A stretch of DNA of 64,000 nucleotides from positions 6,882-70,881 of the forward strand of contig JBBPIJ010000014.1 of NCBI GenBank assembly GCA_038040395.1, read 5' to 3'. Of this stretch, positions 17,701 through 25,569 are shown piece by piece (positions within the stretch are counted from its first letter, which is position 1; each line of letters starts with the position of its first letter). A program made the position numbers and the translations under genes. This stretch comes from VAXT01 sp038040395 (GTDB taxonomy: Bacteria; Actinomycetota; Thermoleophilia; Gaiellales; Gaiellaceae). The notes under the pieces are model-generated. The model had not been told where the DNA came from. It saw only the letters and a list, made by a program, of their open reading frames with translations, and did not search any database.

Positions 17701-18243
17701 ATCTCGCCGCCCTTCGACCTGGAGCTCGCCAGACGCCTGCTCGCAGAAGCGGGCTACCCCGGCGCCGAGGGTTTGCCTGAGATCGAGCTCGCGATCCCTG
17801 AGGAGTACGCTGCCGCAGGAGGCGACGACGGACGCGATCTCGCCGCGCAATGGGGCCGGCTGGGCGCACGCGTGAAGGTGCTGTCTGCTCCGCTGCAGTC
17901 GTTCGGCGCGGCGCTCGAGGTCGCGCACGCCTGGCACGCCCTCTGGGTGGCGGATTTCCCGGATCCGGAAGGGGTCTTTCCACCCCTGCTCGCCGTGTTT
18001 CCGTTCCTTCGGGACGAGGAGATCACCGCCCTCCTCGACCAGGCTCGCGCTTTGCGCGACCAGGACGAGCGGATGCGGCTCTTCCGCGAGGTCGATCGGC
18101 TGCTGGTGGCGGAACGATGCGCGCTGCTTCCAACGACGTACAGAGCCGTCGTGCTTCTGCGCCGCCCCTGGGTGCACGGCCTGCGCTCGACGCCAGTGCT
18201 CGGACCGAGTACCCCGCTCGACCAGGTGGTCGTCCGCCGCTGA
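14719..18243 (+). CDS. Class III adenylate/guanylate cyclase - AAA/NB-ARC-like ATPase - solute-binding (SBP_bac_5) fusion
   Basis: 1174 residues from ATG 14719; an in-frame GTG exists at 14641 but TATAAC 6 nt before the ATG suggests a leaderless start. Residues 9-175 form a class III cyclase homology domain with both metal Asp regions (LIADIADST, TGDGLFAVFG) and the NALGDTVNVAARLQ segment holding the base- and transition-state residues. Residues about 200-520 form a P-loop ATPase with GEAGIGKT near 230 and LVLEDLHWADE near 359. After a helical region (GDAARAVYANEQALEHYG), residues about 707-1170 match the oligopeptide-binding SBP family (LFRGLVRFDDELNVVPDLA, ARWSDGVPVTADDFVYGWRR). No signal peptide or membrane helix is visible, so the binding domain should be cytoplasmic. 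I infer a ligand-gated cyclic nucleotide synthase or signalling ATPase. Confidence 0.9.
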   Translation: MEEPAGERRNVAVLIADIADSTAIGERLGPERSKFLFDEVVRLMRQEIDRFDGTVAQLTGDGLFAVFGAPVAHEDDSERAVRAARAIQAALARYGREVEEAYEITLVGRVAVNTGPVMLLRGDLPDQARYNALGDTVNVAARLQSLAGEGGIAVGPATARQIESRFALEALGEVELKGKSASVQAFRVVAELDVESSAALTPFVARASELETLARVLDELLDGRGAIVSVLGEAGIGKTRLVAEARAEQTDVRFLVGNAVSYAQAIPYWPVRELLRDWLQLGVSEPEARVRLELKTGLAAALDGEAEEVYPFLATVLGLPLEPEEADRLRQLSRDSVQRQTIDGVERLVRSLAREQPLCLVLEDLHWADESTLELLEELLPLTEEEAIGLFLLYRSEREHRSWALGDHARRRYPHRNHELELAALDSQASRLLAGGAAGAELPTSVADELADRAGGNPFFLEEALRDLVERGALRRENGRYELAAGREGLAIPELVQETLQARFDRLEAGTREVLNVASVIGRNFGLPLLERVAPGSSLLPALSELQRLELVVEERRRPAPEYRFRHGLVQEVAYATLVEQRRRELHGRVGRALEELHRDSPSEVYGLLARHFSEAGEAEAAVEYLLKAGDAARAVYANEQALEHYGVALGFMRGTGDAQRARSTLFKVALTHHLAFDFQSASRAWEEALSHAVEPQRLEATERLRLLFPGVSDFVPGYTYVSYESWFVQHLFRGLVRFDDELNVVPDLATELTVSADGRTYCFRLGPAARWSDGVPVTADDFVYGWRRTREEGLQSGWWLEEVEAANALDDRTLEVKVREPRNYFPYLLAGPWTFPWPRHRCEALGDGWRDPAGLVGNGPFVLAEFDRERALLVASPTWSGARGNVGRVEVAFTAEDKDKVAAWQAGDADVTAVGDARVLEHGPETVAEVVSELGTGYIGYRTDRRPFDNELVRKAFSHAVDRDRLLGGGSSVARPAGRGGFLPPAMPGHSHRISPPFDLELARRLLAEAGYPGAEGLPEIELAIPEEYAAAGGDDGRDLAAQWGRLGARVKVLSAPLQSFGAALEVAHAWHALWVADFPDPEGVFPPLLAVFPFLRDEEITALLDQARALRDQDERMRLFREVDRLLVAERCALLPTTYRAVVLLRRPWVHGLRSTPVLGPSTPLDQVVVRR

Positions 18244-18258
18244 CGCGGCAAATCGCGC

Positions 18259-18520
18259 ACCCTGGCGCGACCCTGCGCGGGGCGTCGTCGTTCCTTGACT
18301 TCTGCGAGCAACGGGCGTGCGCAGGGGTGGATCGAAGATTCGAGGGTTGCCGGGGCCGATGTGGCGCTCGTCGCAGCGCCGTCCTTCTCGCCAGCGCCGG
18401 CGTTGCGCTGACGCTCGGCGTCGCGCGCTATTCGCCAGCTCGGTGCCTTCGTTCGCGCCCGCGAGGAGCTACGCAACCGGACGCTACCCTCGATCGATCG
18501 CGATCAGCCAGCGCCAGCAC
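18259..18520 (+). pseudogene. Decayed 5' part of an FG-GAP cassette
   Basis: This stretch matches the promoter and signal-peptide region of the cassettes at 22.4 and 24.1 kb: the CCCTGCGCGG run, TTGACT at 18295-18300, a VDRRFEG start at GTG 18327, and then the SSAPSF/ARSYATG segment in broken frame. The -10 hexamer TAGACC is lost and the FG-GAP repeats are absent. It is a remnant of an additional copy. The rest of 18244-18599 holds nothing else I can identify. Confidence 0.7.
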
Positions 18521-18599
18521 CGCCGAACGCGAAGAGCAGTTGGCGCTTTGAGCGGCCCGGCCGCACCGAGGGCACGTTAACCAAGGCTGCCGACTTCGG

Positions 18600-20070
18600 C
18601 TACCTGCGGCCAACCACCAGGTTCACCCTGGTGCCGCGTGCGAACCTCCTACGCGGCCTCGGGCTCTGAGCGATTACGCGGCCCACTCGCCTGGAGCGTG
18701 CACGGCGGATTCGACCGACAGAGCAGTGCTTCGCACGGATCCGCATGCGGGCCTTGCGGAACGTTAGGCCGATCACTCTCGGCACCACGCACTGGACGAC
18801 GGGAGGCGGCGGACCCGGCGGTGGAGGCGGCGGCGGTGGTGGCGGCGGCAGCGGTGGTGGTGGCGGCAGCGGTGGTGGCGGCGGCAGCGGTGGTGGTGGC
18901 GGCAGCGGTGGTGGTGGCGGCAGCGGTGGTGGTGGCGGCAGCGGTGGAGGCGGCAGCGGTGGAGGCGGCGGNNNNNNNNNNNNNNNNNNNNNNNNNNNNN
19001 NNNNNNNNNNNNNNNNNNNNNNNNNNNNNNNNNNNNNNNNNNNNNNNNNNNNNNNNNNNNNNNNNNNNNNNTGGCGGTGGCGGTGGCGGTGGCGGTGGCG
19101 GTGGCGGTGGCGGTGGCGGTGGCGGTGGCGGTTCGGCGCCATCTGTTGCCAGCGCGTCCAGGTAGATACCCTCCTGCGGGCTCTCCCATTCGACCGCTTC
19201 CTCGACTGCGGTTCCCTCGCCCCACTCGTTGAAGGTCGTCACGAACTGCCAAGGCTCCCCTGACGCGAGCATGTCGCGAATGCCTTGCCGAAAGCGGGCC
19301 GGGTCGCGGGAAAGCCTCGGGCTCGGCTCATCGGCGCGCCAGAAGCCAGGCGAGATCGAGTACGAGTACCCGGCTTGCCGGGTGAAAGGAACGTCGGGCG
19401 CGTACTGGTGCCACGAGTCGGGCTGTACGAGGCAGTTGCGGTAGCCGGGAAACACCTTGAGCACGACGTACCAGTTTCCGCCGGTTGCCTGCGCCCAGCG
19501 GTCCGCGACCTCACACGTGGTGTCATCCGCGTTGTAGACAAAGATAATCGGCTTGTCGTTTGCGTATGCGTACGCCGGCCGCGAGGAGTAGTGCTCGCTA
19601 ATGTAGGCGAGGTCGGCCTGGATCGCCGCCACGCTCGGATTGCCGTGTGCCTCGGCCTCGTAGTAGAGCCCCCAGCGAAGCTGCGAGCCAAGCGCGGCTG
19701 TGCGGTCGAGCAGCAGCGACACGCGCAGCGCCTCCTGATGGGTGCCGACGCCCCACCACGAGGCGATCGACATCTGGAAGTGACCGTAGTCGAGAGCGCG
19801 CACATGCTCGTCAACCACCGTCTGAGCGGAGGAGTCGTAGTATCCGAGTGCCGGGTGGTAGAAGACATGTGCCCCGTTCACGGTCCACGTCTCGGGGTAC
19901 CAGGGGTAATAGAAGGCGGCCCGAACCGGAAAGGTCAGATTCGACGAAACAGCCGACGTCTGTACGAGGCCGATCGGCCTCGCGTCTGAGAGATCGGCTC
20001 CGACAACCGACGCCACGACAGCGACAGCCAGCAATACGCGGACGCGCTTGCGTCCCGGGAACTGCCGCAT
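18600..20070 (-). CDS. Secreted GH99-like protein with poly-Pro linker and PASTA-like C-terminus (interrupted by assembly gap)
   Basis: The start is taken at ATG 20070, which gives a clean signal peptide (basic n-region RKRVR, then LLAVAVVASVVG); ATG 20106 is also possible. The mature part is a GH99/endo-mannosidase-like domain: AAFYYPWYPE, MSIASWWGVG, WGLYYEAEAHG, KPIIFVYNADD and FNEWGEGTAVE, which keeps the paired Glu. A proline-rich linker follows, with tandem PPPPL units. A 100-N gap breaks it, and the downstream part resumes in another frame, so the true length is unknown. The C-terminus (CVVPRVIGLTFRKA...VNLVVGRR) is a PASTA-like domain almost the same as that ending at 60202. Two halves of one gene are the simplest reading. 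Confidence 0.75.
18811..19131. repeat. Tandem GGT/GGC repeats coding a poly-Pro linker
   Basis: 15-bp units of the GGTGGTGGCGGCAGC type (18841-18971) and 6-bp GGTGGC units (19072-19131) flank the gap. On the minus strand they encode Pro-rich sequence with regular Leu. They explain why the assembly failed here and could vary in length between strains. Confidence 0.85.
18972..19071. other. Assembly gap (100 N)
   Basis: Exactly 100 N, the usual placeholder for a gap of unknown size, lying inside the linker repeat of the GH99-like gene. Reading frame across it cannot be trusted. Confidence 0.99.
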
Positions 20071-20146
20071 AGCGAAATATTGCACGATCGACCAGGCGCC
20101 AAACATGGTCCGGACGAACCATTGCGAAGTAGCGAAGGGCCCAGAG

Positions 20147-20323
20147 ATGCGCGCCCGAGGCCGATCAAGCTCAGTTAACGGGACCGATCATTACGTCCAA
20201 AAGGCAGCAAGGAAGGCTGAGAAGAAAGCAAGACGACGTGGTGGCAAGACGTCTCCGACTGCGCGGGCGGTTTCTCGTGGCGCGGCTCGCGGCTTGAAGA
20301 AGGGACTCCGCTGGAAGTGGTAG
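20147..20323 (+). CDS. Possible small basic protein, unknown
   Basis: A 58-codon frame from ATG 20147 rich in Lys, Arg and Ala (KAARKAEKKARRRGGK, ending LRWKW). Codon use is less GC-rich at third positions than in neighbours. There is no clear ribosome-binding site. It could be a nucleic-acid-binding peptide or chance. The remainder of 20071-20480 shows only a faint echo of the cassette arm sequence near 20385-20410 (CGCTGCCACTTTCGCTGCCACC). Confidence 0.25.
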   Translation: MRARGRSSSVNGTDHYVQKAARKAEKKARRRGGKTSPTARAVSRGAARGLKKGLRWKW

Positions 20324-20480
20324 CCGGTTGTTCACAACCCTCCCGCCTGCCCAGCCTGCGCTCGCCTCGAGCCCTTCTTCTCACGGTTCGCTGCCACTTT
20401 CGCTGCCACCTAGCAGTCTAGGCACGTCGGCTCAACGTTCGGACGAGCCGAAAGGGCGGCGCCTAGCTGCCCTTTCCCAG

Positions 20481-20535
20481 TGCCGGGGGCGGGACTCGCA
20501 CCCGCACGCCCCCGGAGGGACACCTGATTTAAGTC
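20481..20535 (-). repeat. tRNA-Leu 3'-half copy 1 (putative att site)
   Basis: Matches the intact tRNA-Leu gene at 27965-28052 from its 3' end through the T arm, variable arm and anticodon loop, then diverges at AAGTC. It is the most changed copy: one T is lost in the anticodon loop and one base is altered in the T loop (CTCGCACCC for CTCGAACCC). There is no 5' half, so it is not a working tRNA. Confidence 0.88.
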
Positions 20536-20698
20536 GCCCTTGCCGATCTCGGCCTATCTCGGTCGGTCTGAGGTTTTCCTGCTCACCCGGCCTATTCGCC
20601 CCTCTCATCGTCGACGGCATCTCGGCCAGTCTCGGCCGGCCTCGCTGCCACCTTGATGCCACCCTGGCTCGGCCCCTGCGCGGAGCGGTGGTCGCTCC
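20536..20698. repeat. Cassette arm region with paired direct repeats (copy 1)
   Basis: About 160 bp that follows every tRNA-Leu fragment. It contains two related 24-bp direct repeats (20546 and 20619) of the form ATCTCGGCCT-N-GTCTCGG, 73 bp apart. The arrangement resembles arm-type sites beside an integrase core. No gene is seen. Confidence 0.65.
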
Positions 20699-20727
20699 TT
20701 GACTTCTGTGAGCAGCGAGCGTAGACC
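20699..20727 (+). promoter_or_regulatory. Cassette promoter, TTGACT-17-TAGACC
   Basis: TTGACT (20699-20704) and TAGACC (20722-20727) are separated by exactly 17 bp, about 35 nt before the FG-GAP start. The same pair with the same spacing recurs at 22407 and 24070, which suggests a real sigma-70-type promoter. Confidence 0.65.
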
Positions 20728-20761
20728 TCGTCTGCGGATCGGGGCTGCGAGGAGTGCAGGG

Positions 20762-22153
20762 ATGGATCGAAGATTCGAGGGTTGGTCGACACGATGTGGC
20801 GCTCGTTGCTGCGCCCTCCTTCTGGCCACCATTGCCACGCTTAGCGCCTGCGGCGGTCAAACAGGTCGGGGCGGCGATCAAACAGGTCGGGGCTCCAGCT
20901 CGGCGCCATCGTTCGCCGGCGCGAGGACCTACGCAGCCGGCGGAAGCCCCCAATGGGTCGCGATCGGCGACCTGAACGGTGACGGCAAGTCCGATCTGGC
21001 GACCGCGAACTACGAGAACACCGTCTCCGTGCTCCTCAACGGGGGCGACGGCAGCTTCCGCGCCAAGCGCGTCTACGCAACCGGCAGCGGCCCTCGGTCG
21101 GTCGCGATCGGCGACCTGAACGGCGACGGCAAGCCGGAGCTGGCGACCGCGAACTGGGACGCGGACACCATCTCGGTGCTCGCCAATAGGGGCAACGGCA
21201 GCTTCCATGCCAAGCTCGATAACGCAACCGGCAGCGGCCCTAAATCGGTCGCGATCGGCGACCTGAACGGCGACGGCAAGCCGGACCTAGCCACCGCGAA
21301 CTCCGCGAACACCGTGTCCGTGCTCACCAACAGGGGCGACGGCAGCTTCCAGGCCAAGCTCGACTACGCAACCGGAACCAACCCTTCGTCGGTCGCGATC
21401 GGCGACCTGAACGGCGACGGCAAGCCGGACCTGGCCACCGCGAACTCCGCGAACACCGTGTCCGTGCTCCTGAACAGGGGCGACGGCAGCTTCCAGGCCA
21501 AACTCGACTACGCAACCGGACGCGCCCCCTACTCGATCGCGATCGGCGACCTGAACGGCGACGGCAAGCCGGAGCTGGTGACCGCGAACGTCGGCACCAA
21601 TACCGTCGCCGTGCACCTAAATAGCGGCGACGGCAGCTTCCGGGCCAAGCGCGACTATCGAACCGGAGACGCCCCTGAGTCGGTCGCGATCGGCGACTTG
21701 AACGGCGACGGCAAGCCGGAGCTGGCAACCGAGAACGGCGGCGCGGCCTCCGTCTCCGTGCTCGCGAACAGGGGCGACGGCAGCTTCCACGCCAAGCGTG
21801 ACTACTACGGAACCGGCGACGACCTTTTCTCGGTCGCGATCGGCGACCTGAATGGCGACGGGAAGCTGGACATGGCGACCGCGGACTACGACGCTGTCTC
21901 TGTCTTCCTAAACGCGACCGGGCACTGCGTTCCACCAAACGTCGCATGGATGACGCTGCCGGCCGCGAAGCGCACGATGGCGCGGGCGGATTGCAGCGTC
22001 GGGAGGATCCGCCGCGCCTACTCGAAGACCGTCAAGAGGGGCCATGTGATCTCGCAGAACCCCAAGCCCGGCAGGGTGCTGCCGAAGCACGGTAAGGTAA
22101 ACGTCGTCGTCAGCCGCGGGTCAGCAGCTCCGGCCCCACTGATGACAGGTTGA
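20762..22153 (+). CDS. FG-GAP repeat lipoprotein/secreted protein with PASTA-like C-terminus, copy 1
   Basis: 463 residues from ATG 20762, preceded by GAGGAG 7 nt upstream; the frame is open earlier but lies within the promoter. The signal sequence ends in LSACGG, a lipobox, so this copy may be a lipoprotein, unlike its relatives. Seven FG-GAP/VCBS units of about 49 residues follow, each with a VAIGDLNGDGKPDL-type calcium-binding loop and NRGDGSFQAK. This is enough for one seven-bladed beta-propeller. The last 65 residues are PASTA-like, with two Cys (CVPPNVAWMTLPAAKR, DCSVGRIRRAYSK, VNVVVSRG). The role is probably surface binding or adhesion; the ligand is unknown. Confidence 0.9.
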   Translation: MDRRFEGWSTRCGARCCALLLATIATLSACGGQTGRGGDQTGRGSSSAPSFAGARTYAAGGSPQWVAIGDLNGDGKSDLATANYENTVSVLLNGGDGSFRAKRVYATGSGPRSVAIGDLNGDGKPELATANWDADTISVLANRGNGSFHAKLDNATGSGPKSVAIGDLNGDGKPDLATANSANTVSVLTNRGDGSFQAKLDYATGTNPSSVAIGDLNGDGKPDLATANSANTVSVLLNRGDGSFQAKLDYATGRAPYSIAIGDLNGDGKPELVTANVGTNTVAVHLNSGDGSFRAKRDYRTGDAPESVAIGDLNGDGKPELATENGGAASVSVLANRGDGSFHAKRDYYGTGDDLFSVAIGDLNGDGKLDMATADYDAVSVFLNATGHCVPPNVAWMTLPAAKRTMARADCSVGRIRRAYSKTVKRGHVISQNPKPGRVLPKHGKVNVVVSRGSAAPAPLMTG

Positions 22154-22189
22154 AACGGAAGCGCTAGCCGCCAATCTGCCTTCTCCTAG

Positions 22190-22245
22190 TGCCGGGGGCG
22201 GGACTCGAACCCGCACGCCCCCGGAGGGACACCTGATTTTAAGTC
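22190..22245 (-). repeat. tRNA-Leu 3'-half copy 2 (putative att site)
   Basis: Same extent as the other copies (3' end through anticodon loop, ending AAGTC), with the variable arm one G shorter than in the intact tRNA. It lies 36 nt after the stop of FG-GAP copy 1 and marks the border between cassettes. Confidence 0.9.
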
Positions 22246-22406
22246 GCCCTTGCCGATCTCGGTCTATCTCGGTCGGTCTGAGCTTTTCCTGCTTACCCGG
22301 CCCATTCGCCCCTCTCATCGTCGAGGGCATCTCGGCCTGTCTCGGCTGGTCTCGCTGCCACTCTTGCTGCCACCCTGGCGACCCTGCGCGGGGCGGCGGT
22401 CGTTCC
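22246..22406. repeat. Cassette arm region, copy 2
   Basis: Near-identical to the arm region after copy 1, with the two ATCTCGG direct repeats and the CGCTGCCACTCTTGCTGCCACC end. No gene is seen. Confidence 0.65.
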
Positions 22407-22435
22407 TTGACTTCTGCGAACAACAGGCGTAGACC
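22407..22435 (+). promoter_or_regulatory. Cassette promoter, TTGACT-17-TAGACC (copy 2)
   Basis: TTGACT at 22407-22412 and TAGACC at 22430-22435 with a 17-bp spacer, 35 nt before the FG-GAP start. Confidence 0.65.
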
Positions 22436-22469
22436 TCGCCTGCGGATCGGGGCCGCGAGGAGCGCAGGG

Positions 22470-23825
22470 ATGGATCGAAGATTCGAGGGTTGGTCGGGCC
22501 GATGTGGCGCTCGTGGGAGCGCGGTCCTTGTCGCCTGCGTCTGCGCCGCGCTGGCGCCCGGCGTCGTCGCGTCGTTCGCCACTTCGGCGCCTTCGCTCGC
22601 CGGCCCGAGGAACTACGCAACCGGCGGCGCTCCCAAGTCAATCGCGATCGGCGACCTGACCGGCGACGGCAAGCCTGACCTGGCGACCGCGACCTCGAGC
22701 ACAGTCACCGTGCTCGCCAACAGGGGCAACGGCCGCTTCCAAGCCAAGCTCGAATATCCGACCGGACGCGGATCCTACGAGGTCGCGATTCGCGACCTGA
22801 GCGGCGATGGCAAGCCGGACCTGGCCACCGCGAACCTGGGCGCGGACACCGTTTCCGTCCTCTTGAACCTGGGCGACGGCAGGTTCCAGGCCAAGCTCGA
22901 CTACCCAACCGGGCGCGGCCCTGTCTCGGTCGCGATCGGCGACCTGAACGGCGACGGCAAGCCGGACTTGGCGACCGCGAACGTCGACGCGGGCACGGTC
23001 TCCGCGCTCATCAACAGAGGCGACGGCAGCTTCCAGGCCAAGCTCGATTACAGAACCGGCCTCGACCCTCGCTCGGTCGCAATCGGCGACCTGAATGGCG
23101 ACGGCAAGCCTGACCTGGCGACCGCCAACGCCGGTGCGGACACCGTCTCCGTGCTTCTGAACAGAGGCGACGGCAGCTTCCAGGCCAGGCTCGACTACGG
23201 CACTCCGGACTACCCTCACTCGATCGCGATCGGCGACCTGAACGGCGACGGTCGTCGAGACCTGGCGACCGCGAACATTTCGGACACCGTCTCTGTGCTC
23301 GCCAACAAGGGCGACGGCAGCTTCGAGGCCAGGCGCACCTACGCAACCGGAAACGGCCTGAATGCTGTCGCGATCGGCGACCTGAACGGTGACCGCAAGC
23401 CGGACCTGGTGACCGCGAACGGCTTTTCAAACACGCTCTCCCTGCTCGCGAACAAGGGCAACGGCAGCTTCCGGGCCAAGCTCGACTACGGAACCGGAAA
23501 CAGCCCTAACTCGGTCGCGATCAGCGACCTGAACGGCGATCGCAAACCGGACCTAGCGACCGCGGGCGTCAGAGACACCGTCTCCGTGCACCTCGCTAAC
23601 ACGACCGGCGTCTGCGTTGTGCCGAACGTCAAGGGGAAGACGCTGCCGGCCGCGAAGCGCACGATCGCGCGGGCGGAGGCGGATTGCCGCGTCGGGAAGA
23701 TCCGCCGCGCCTACTCGAAGACCGTCAAGAGGGGCCGCGTGGTCTCACAGACGCCTCCGCCCCGCAGGGTGCTGCCGATCCGCGGCAAGGTCAATCTCGT
23801 CGTCAGCCGCGGGCGCAAGCGCTAG
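22470..23825 (+). CDS. FG-GAP repeat secreted protein with PASTA-like C-terminus, copy 2
   Basis: 451 residues from ATG 22470 with GAGGAG 7 nt upstream. The signal peptide (AVLVACVCAALAPGVVASFA) has no lipobox. There are seven FG-GAP units; the calcium loop is intact in most but altered in units 5-7 (NGDGRRDL, NGDRKPDL). The C-terminal PASTA-like domain (CVVPNVKGKTLPAAKR, DCRVGKIRRAYSK, VNLVVSRGRKR) is present. The gene is flanked on both sides by tRNA-Leu fragments. Close similarity to copies 1 and 3 points to duplication or repeated integration. Confidence 0.9.
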   Translation: MDRRFEGWSGRCGARGSAVLVACVCAALAPGVVASFATSAPSLAGPRNYATGGAPKSIAIGDLTGDGKPDLATATSSTVTVLANRGNGRFQAKLEYPTGRGSYEVAIRDLSGDGKPDLATANLGADTVSVLLNLGDGRFQAKLDYPTGRGPVSVAIGDLNGDGKPDLATANVDAGTVSALINRGDGSFQAKLDYRTGLDPRSVAIGDLNGDGKPDLATANAGADTVSVLLNRGDGSFQARLDYGTPDYPHSIAIGDLNGDGRRDLATANISDTVSVLANKGDGSFEARRTYATGNGLNAVAIGDLNGDRKPDLVTANGFSNTLSLLANKGNGSFRAKLDYGTGNSPNSVAISDLNGDRKPDLATAGVRDTVSVHLANTTGVCVVPNVKGKTLPAAKRTIARAEADCRVGKIRRAYSKTVKRGRVVSQTPPPRRVLPIRGKVNLVVSRGRKR

Positions 23826-23849
23826 CCGCGCAACGTGCCATTCTCGAGG

Positions 23850-23906
23850 TGCCGGGGGCGGGACTCGAACCCGCACGCCCCCGGAGGGGACACCTGATTT
23901 TAAGTC
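23850..23906 (-). repeat. tRNA-Leu 3'-half copy 3 (putative att site)
   Basis: Matches the intact tRNA-Leu from the 3' end to AAGTC, including the full-length variable arm. It starts 25 nt after the stop of FG-GAP copy 2. Confidence 0.9.
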
Positions 23907-24069
23907 GCCCCTGCCGATCTCGGCCTATCTCGGTCGGTCTGAGGTTTTCCTGCTTACCCGGCCTATTCGCCCCTCTCATCGGCAACGGCATCTCGGCCTG
24001 TCTCGGTGGGTCTCGCTGCCACTCTTGCTGCCACCCTGGCGCGACCCTGCGCGGAGCGGCGGTCGTTCC
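23907..24069. repeat. Cassette arm region, copy 3
   Basis: Same 160-bp arm sequence with two ATCTCGG direct repeats, ending in the CCCTGCGCGGAGCGG run that precedes the promoter. No gene is seen. Confidence 0.65.
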
Positions 24070-24098
24070 TTGACTTCTGCGAGCAACGAGCGTAGACC
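24070..24098 (+). promoter_or_regulatory. Cassette promoter, TTGACT-17-TAGACC (copy 3)
   Basis: TTGACT at 24070-24075 and TAGACC at 24093-24098, 17 bp apart, 34 nt before the FG-GAP start. Confidence 0.65.
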
Positions 24099-24132
24099 TC
24101 GTCTGCGGATCGGGGCCGCGAGGAGCGCAGGG

Positions 24133-25488
24133 ATGGATAGAAGATTCGAGGGTTGGTCGGGCCGATGTGTCGCTCGTGGCTCCGCCGTGTTTCTCGCCTA
24201 CGCCGGCGTTGCGCTGACACTCGGCCTCGTAACGTCGTTCGCCAGCTCGGCGCCTTCGTTCGCCTCCGCGAGGAACTACCCAACCGGAATCGGCCCTTTC
24301 TCGGTTGCGATCGGCGACCTGAACGGCGACGGCAAGCCGGAGCTGGCGACCGCCAACTACGACGCGAACAGCGTCTCCGTGCTCGCCAACAGGGGCGACG
24401 GCAGCTTCCAGGCCAGGGTCGACTACGCGACCGGACGCTACCCCGCTTCGGTCGCGATCGGCGACCTGAACGGCGACGGCAAGCCGGAGCTGGCGATCGC
24501 GAACGACGAAGAGGACACCGTCTCCGTCCTCGCCAACAGGGGCGACGGCAGCTTCCAGGCCAAGCTCGACTACGCAACCGACAGCCTCCCTTTCTCGGTC
24601 GCAATCGGCGACCTGAACGGCGACGGCAAGCCGGAGCTGGTGACCGCGAACGGCGGCGCGAGCACCGTCTCCGTGCTCATCAACATCGGCGACGGCAGCT
24701 TCCAGACAAGGCTCTACTACGCAACCGGCGACAGCCCTCGATCGGTCGCGATCGGCGACCTGAACGGCGACGGCAAGCCGGAGCTGGCGATCGCGAACGA
24801 CGAAGAGGACACCGTCTCCGTCCTCGCCAACAGGGGCGACGGCAGCTTCCAGGCCAAGCTCGACTACGCAATCGGCAGGTACCCTGCAGCGGTCGCGATC
24901 GGCGACCTGAACGGCGACGGCAAGCCGGAGCTGGCGATCGCGAACTCCGGCGCGAACACCGTCTCCGTGCTCGTGAACAGGGGCGACGGCAGCTTCCAGA
25001 CCAGGCTCGACTACGCAACCGGCGACGGCCCTTTCTCGGTCGCGATCGGCGACCTGAATGGCGACGGCAAGCCGGAGCTGGCGACCGCGAACTACCGCGC
25101 GAACACCGTCTCCGTGCTCGTGAATAGGGGCGACGGCAGCTTCCAGGCAAAGCTCGACTACGCAACCGGACCCGGCCCTGACGTCGCGATCGGCGACCTG
25201 AACGGCGACGGCAAGCCGGAGCTGGCGATCGCGAACTTCGGCGCGAACACCGTCTCCGTGCTCGCCAACGCGACCGGCCTCTGCGTGGTGCCGAACGTCA
25301 GGGGGAAGGCGCTGCCAGCCGCGAAGCGCACGATGACGCGGGCGGATTGCCGCGTCGGAAAGATCCGCCGCGTCTACTCGAAGACCGTCAAGCGGGGCCG
25401 CGTGATCTCGCAAAAGCCCGCGTCCGGCAGAGTGCTGCCGAAGCGCGGCAAGGTCAACCTCGTCGTCAGCCGCGGGCGCAAGCGCTAG
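24133..25488 (+). CDS. FG-GAP repeat secreted protein with PASTA-like C-terminus, copy 3
   Basis: 451 residues from ATG 24133 with GAGGAG upstream; earlier in-frame sequence runs through the tRNA fragment and is not coding. The signal peptide (FLAYAGVALTLGLVTSFASSA) is followed by seven FG-GAP units, nearly all with the full NGDGKPEL loop; two blades are almost identical (ELAIANDEEDTVSVLANRG twice), a sign of internal duplication. The PASTA-like domain (CVVPNVRGKALPAAKR, DCRVGKIRRVYSK, VNLVVSRGRKR) closes the protein. Predicted extracellular, probably calcium-stabilised. Function unknown. Confidence 0.9.
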   Translation: MDRRFEGWSGRCVARGSAVFLAYAGVALTLGLVTSFASSAPSFASARNYPTGIGPFSVAIGDLNGDGKPELATANYDANSVSVLANRGDGSFQARVDYATGRYPASVAIGDLNGDGKPELAIANDEEDTVSVLANRGDGSFQAKLDYATDSLPFSVAIGDLNGDGKPELVTANGGASTVSVLINIGDGSFQTRLYYATGDSPRSVAIGDLNGDGKPELAIANDEEDTVSVLANRGDGSFQAKLDYAIGRYPAAVAIGDLNGDGKPELAIANSGANTVSVLVNRGDGSFQTRLDYATGDGPFSVAIGDLNGDGKPELATANYRANTVSVLVNRGDGSFQAKLDYATGPGPDVAIGDLNGDGKPELAIANFGANTVSVLANATGLCVVPNVRGKALPAAKRTMTRADCRVGKIRRVYSKTVKRGRVISQKPASGRVLPKRGKVNLVVSRGRKR

Positions 25489-25513
25489 CCGCGTAACCTG
25501 CCCTTTCTCCTAG

Positions 25514-25569
25514 TGCCGGGGGCGGGACTCGAACCCGCACGCCCCCGGAGGGACACCTGATTTTAAGTC
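25514..25569 (-). repeat. tRNA-Leu 3'-half copy 4 (putative att site)
   Basis: As copy 2, with the shorter variable arm. It starts 26 nt after the stop of FG-GAP copy 3 and opens the cassette that carries the ABM-type gene. Confidence 0.9.

Noticed and set aside
16540..18177. A 545-codon frame antisense to the cyclase fusion
   Set aside because: Shadow frame from high GC at third positions; the sense strand has clear domains throughout.
18811..19131. CRISPR array
   Set aside because: The short units are contiguous, have no spacers and encode a proline linker; no cas genes are near.
20536..20698. Remnant of an integrase 3' end in the arm region
   Set aside because: Integrase genes often end next to a tRNA att site, but the translated arm sequence shows no tyrosine-recombinase motif, so I do not call it.
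23803..25413. A 536-codon minus-strand frame through FG-GAP copy 3 and the tRNA fragment
   Set aside because: It reads the complement of FG-GAP repeats and of non-coding arm sequence; no start signal and no known fold.
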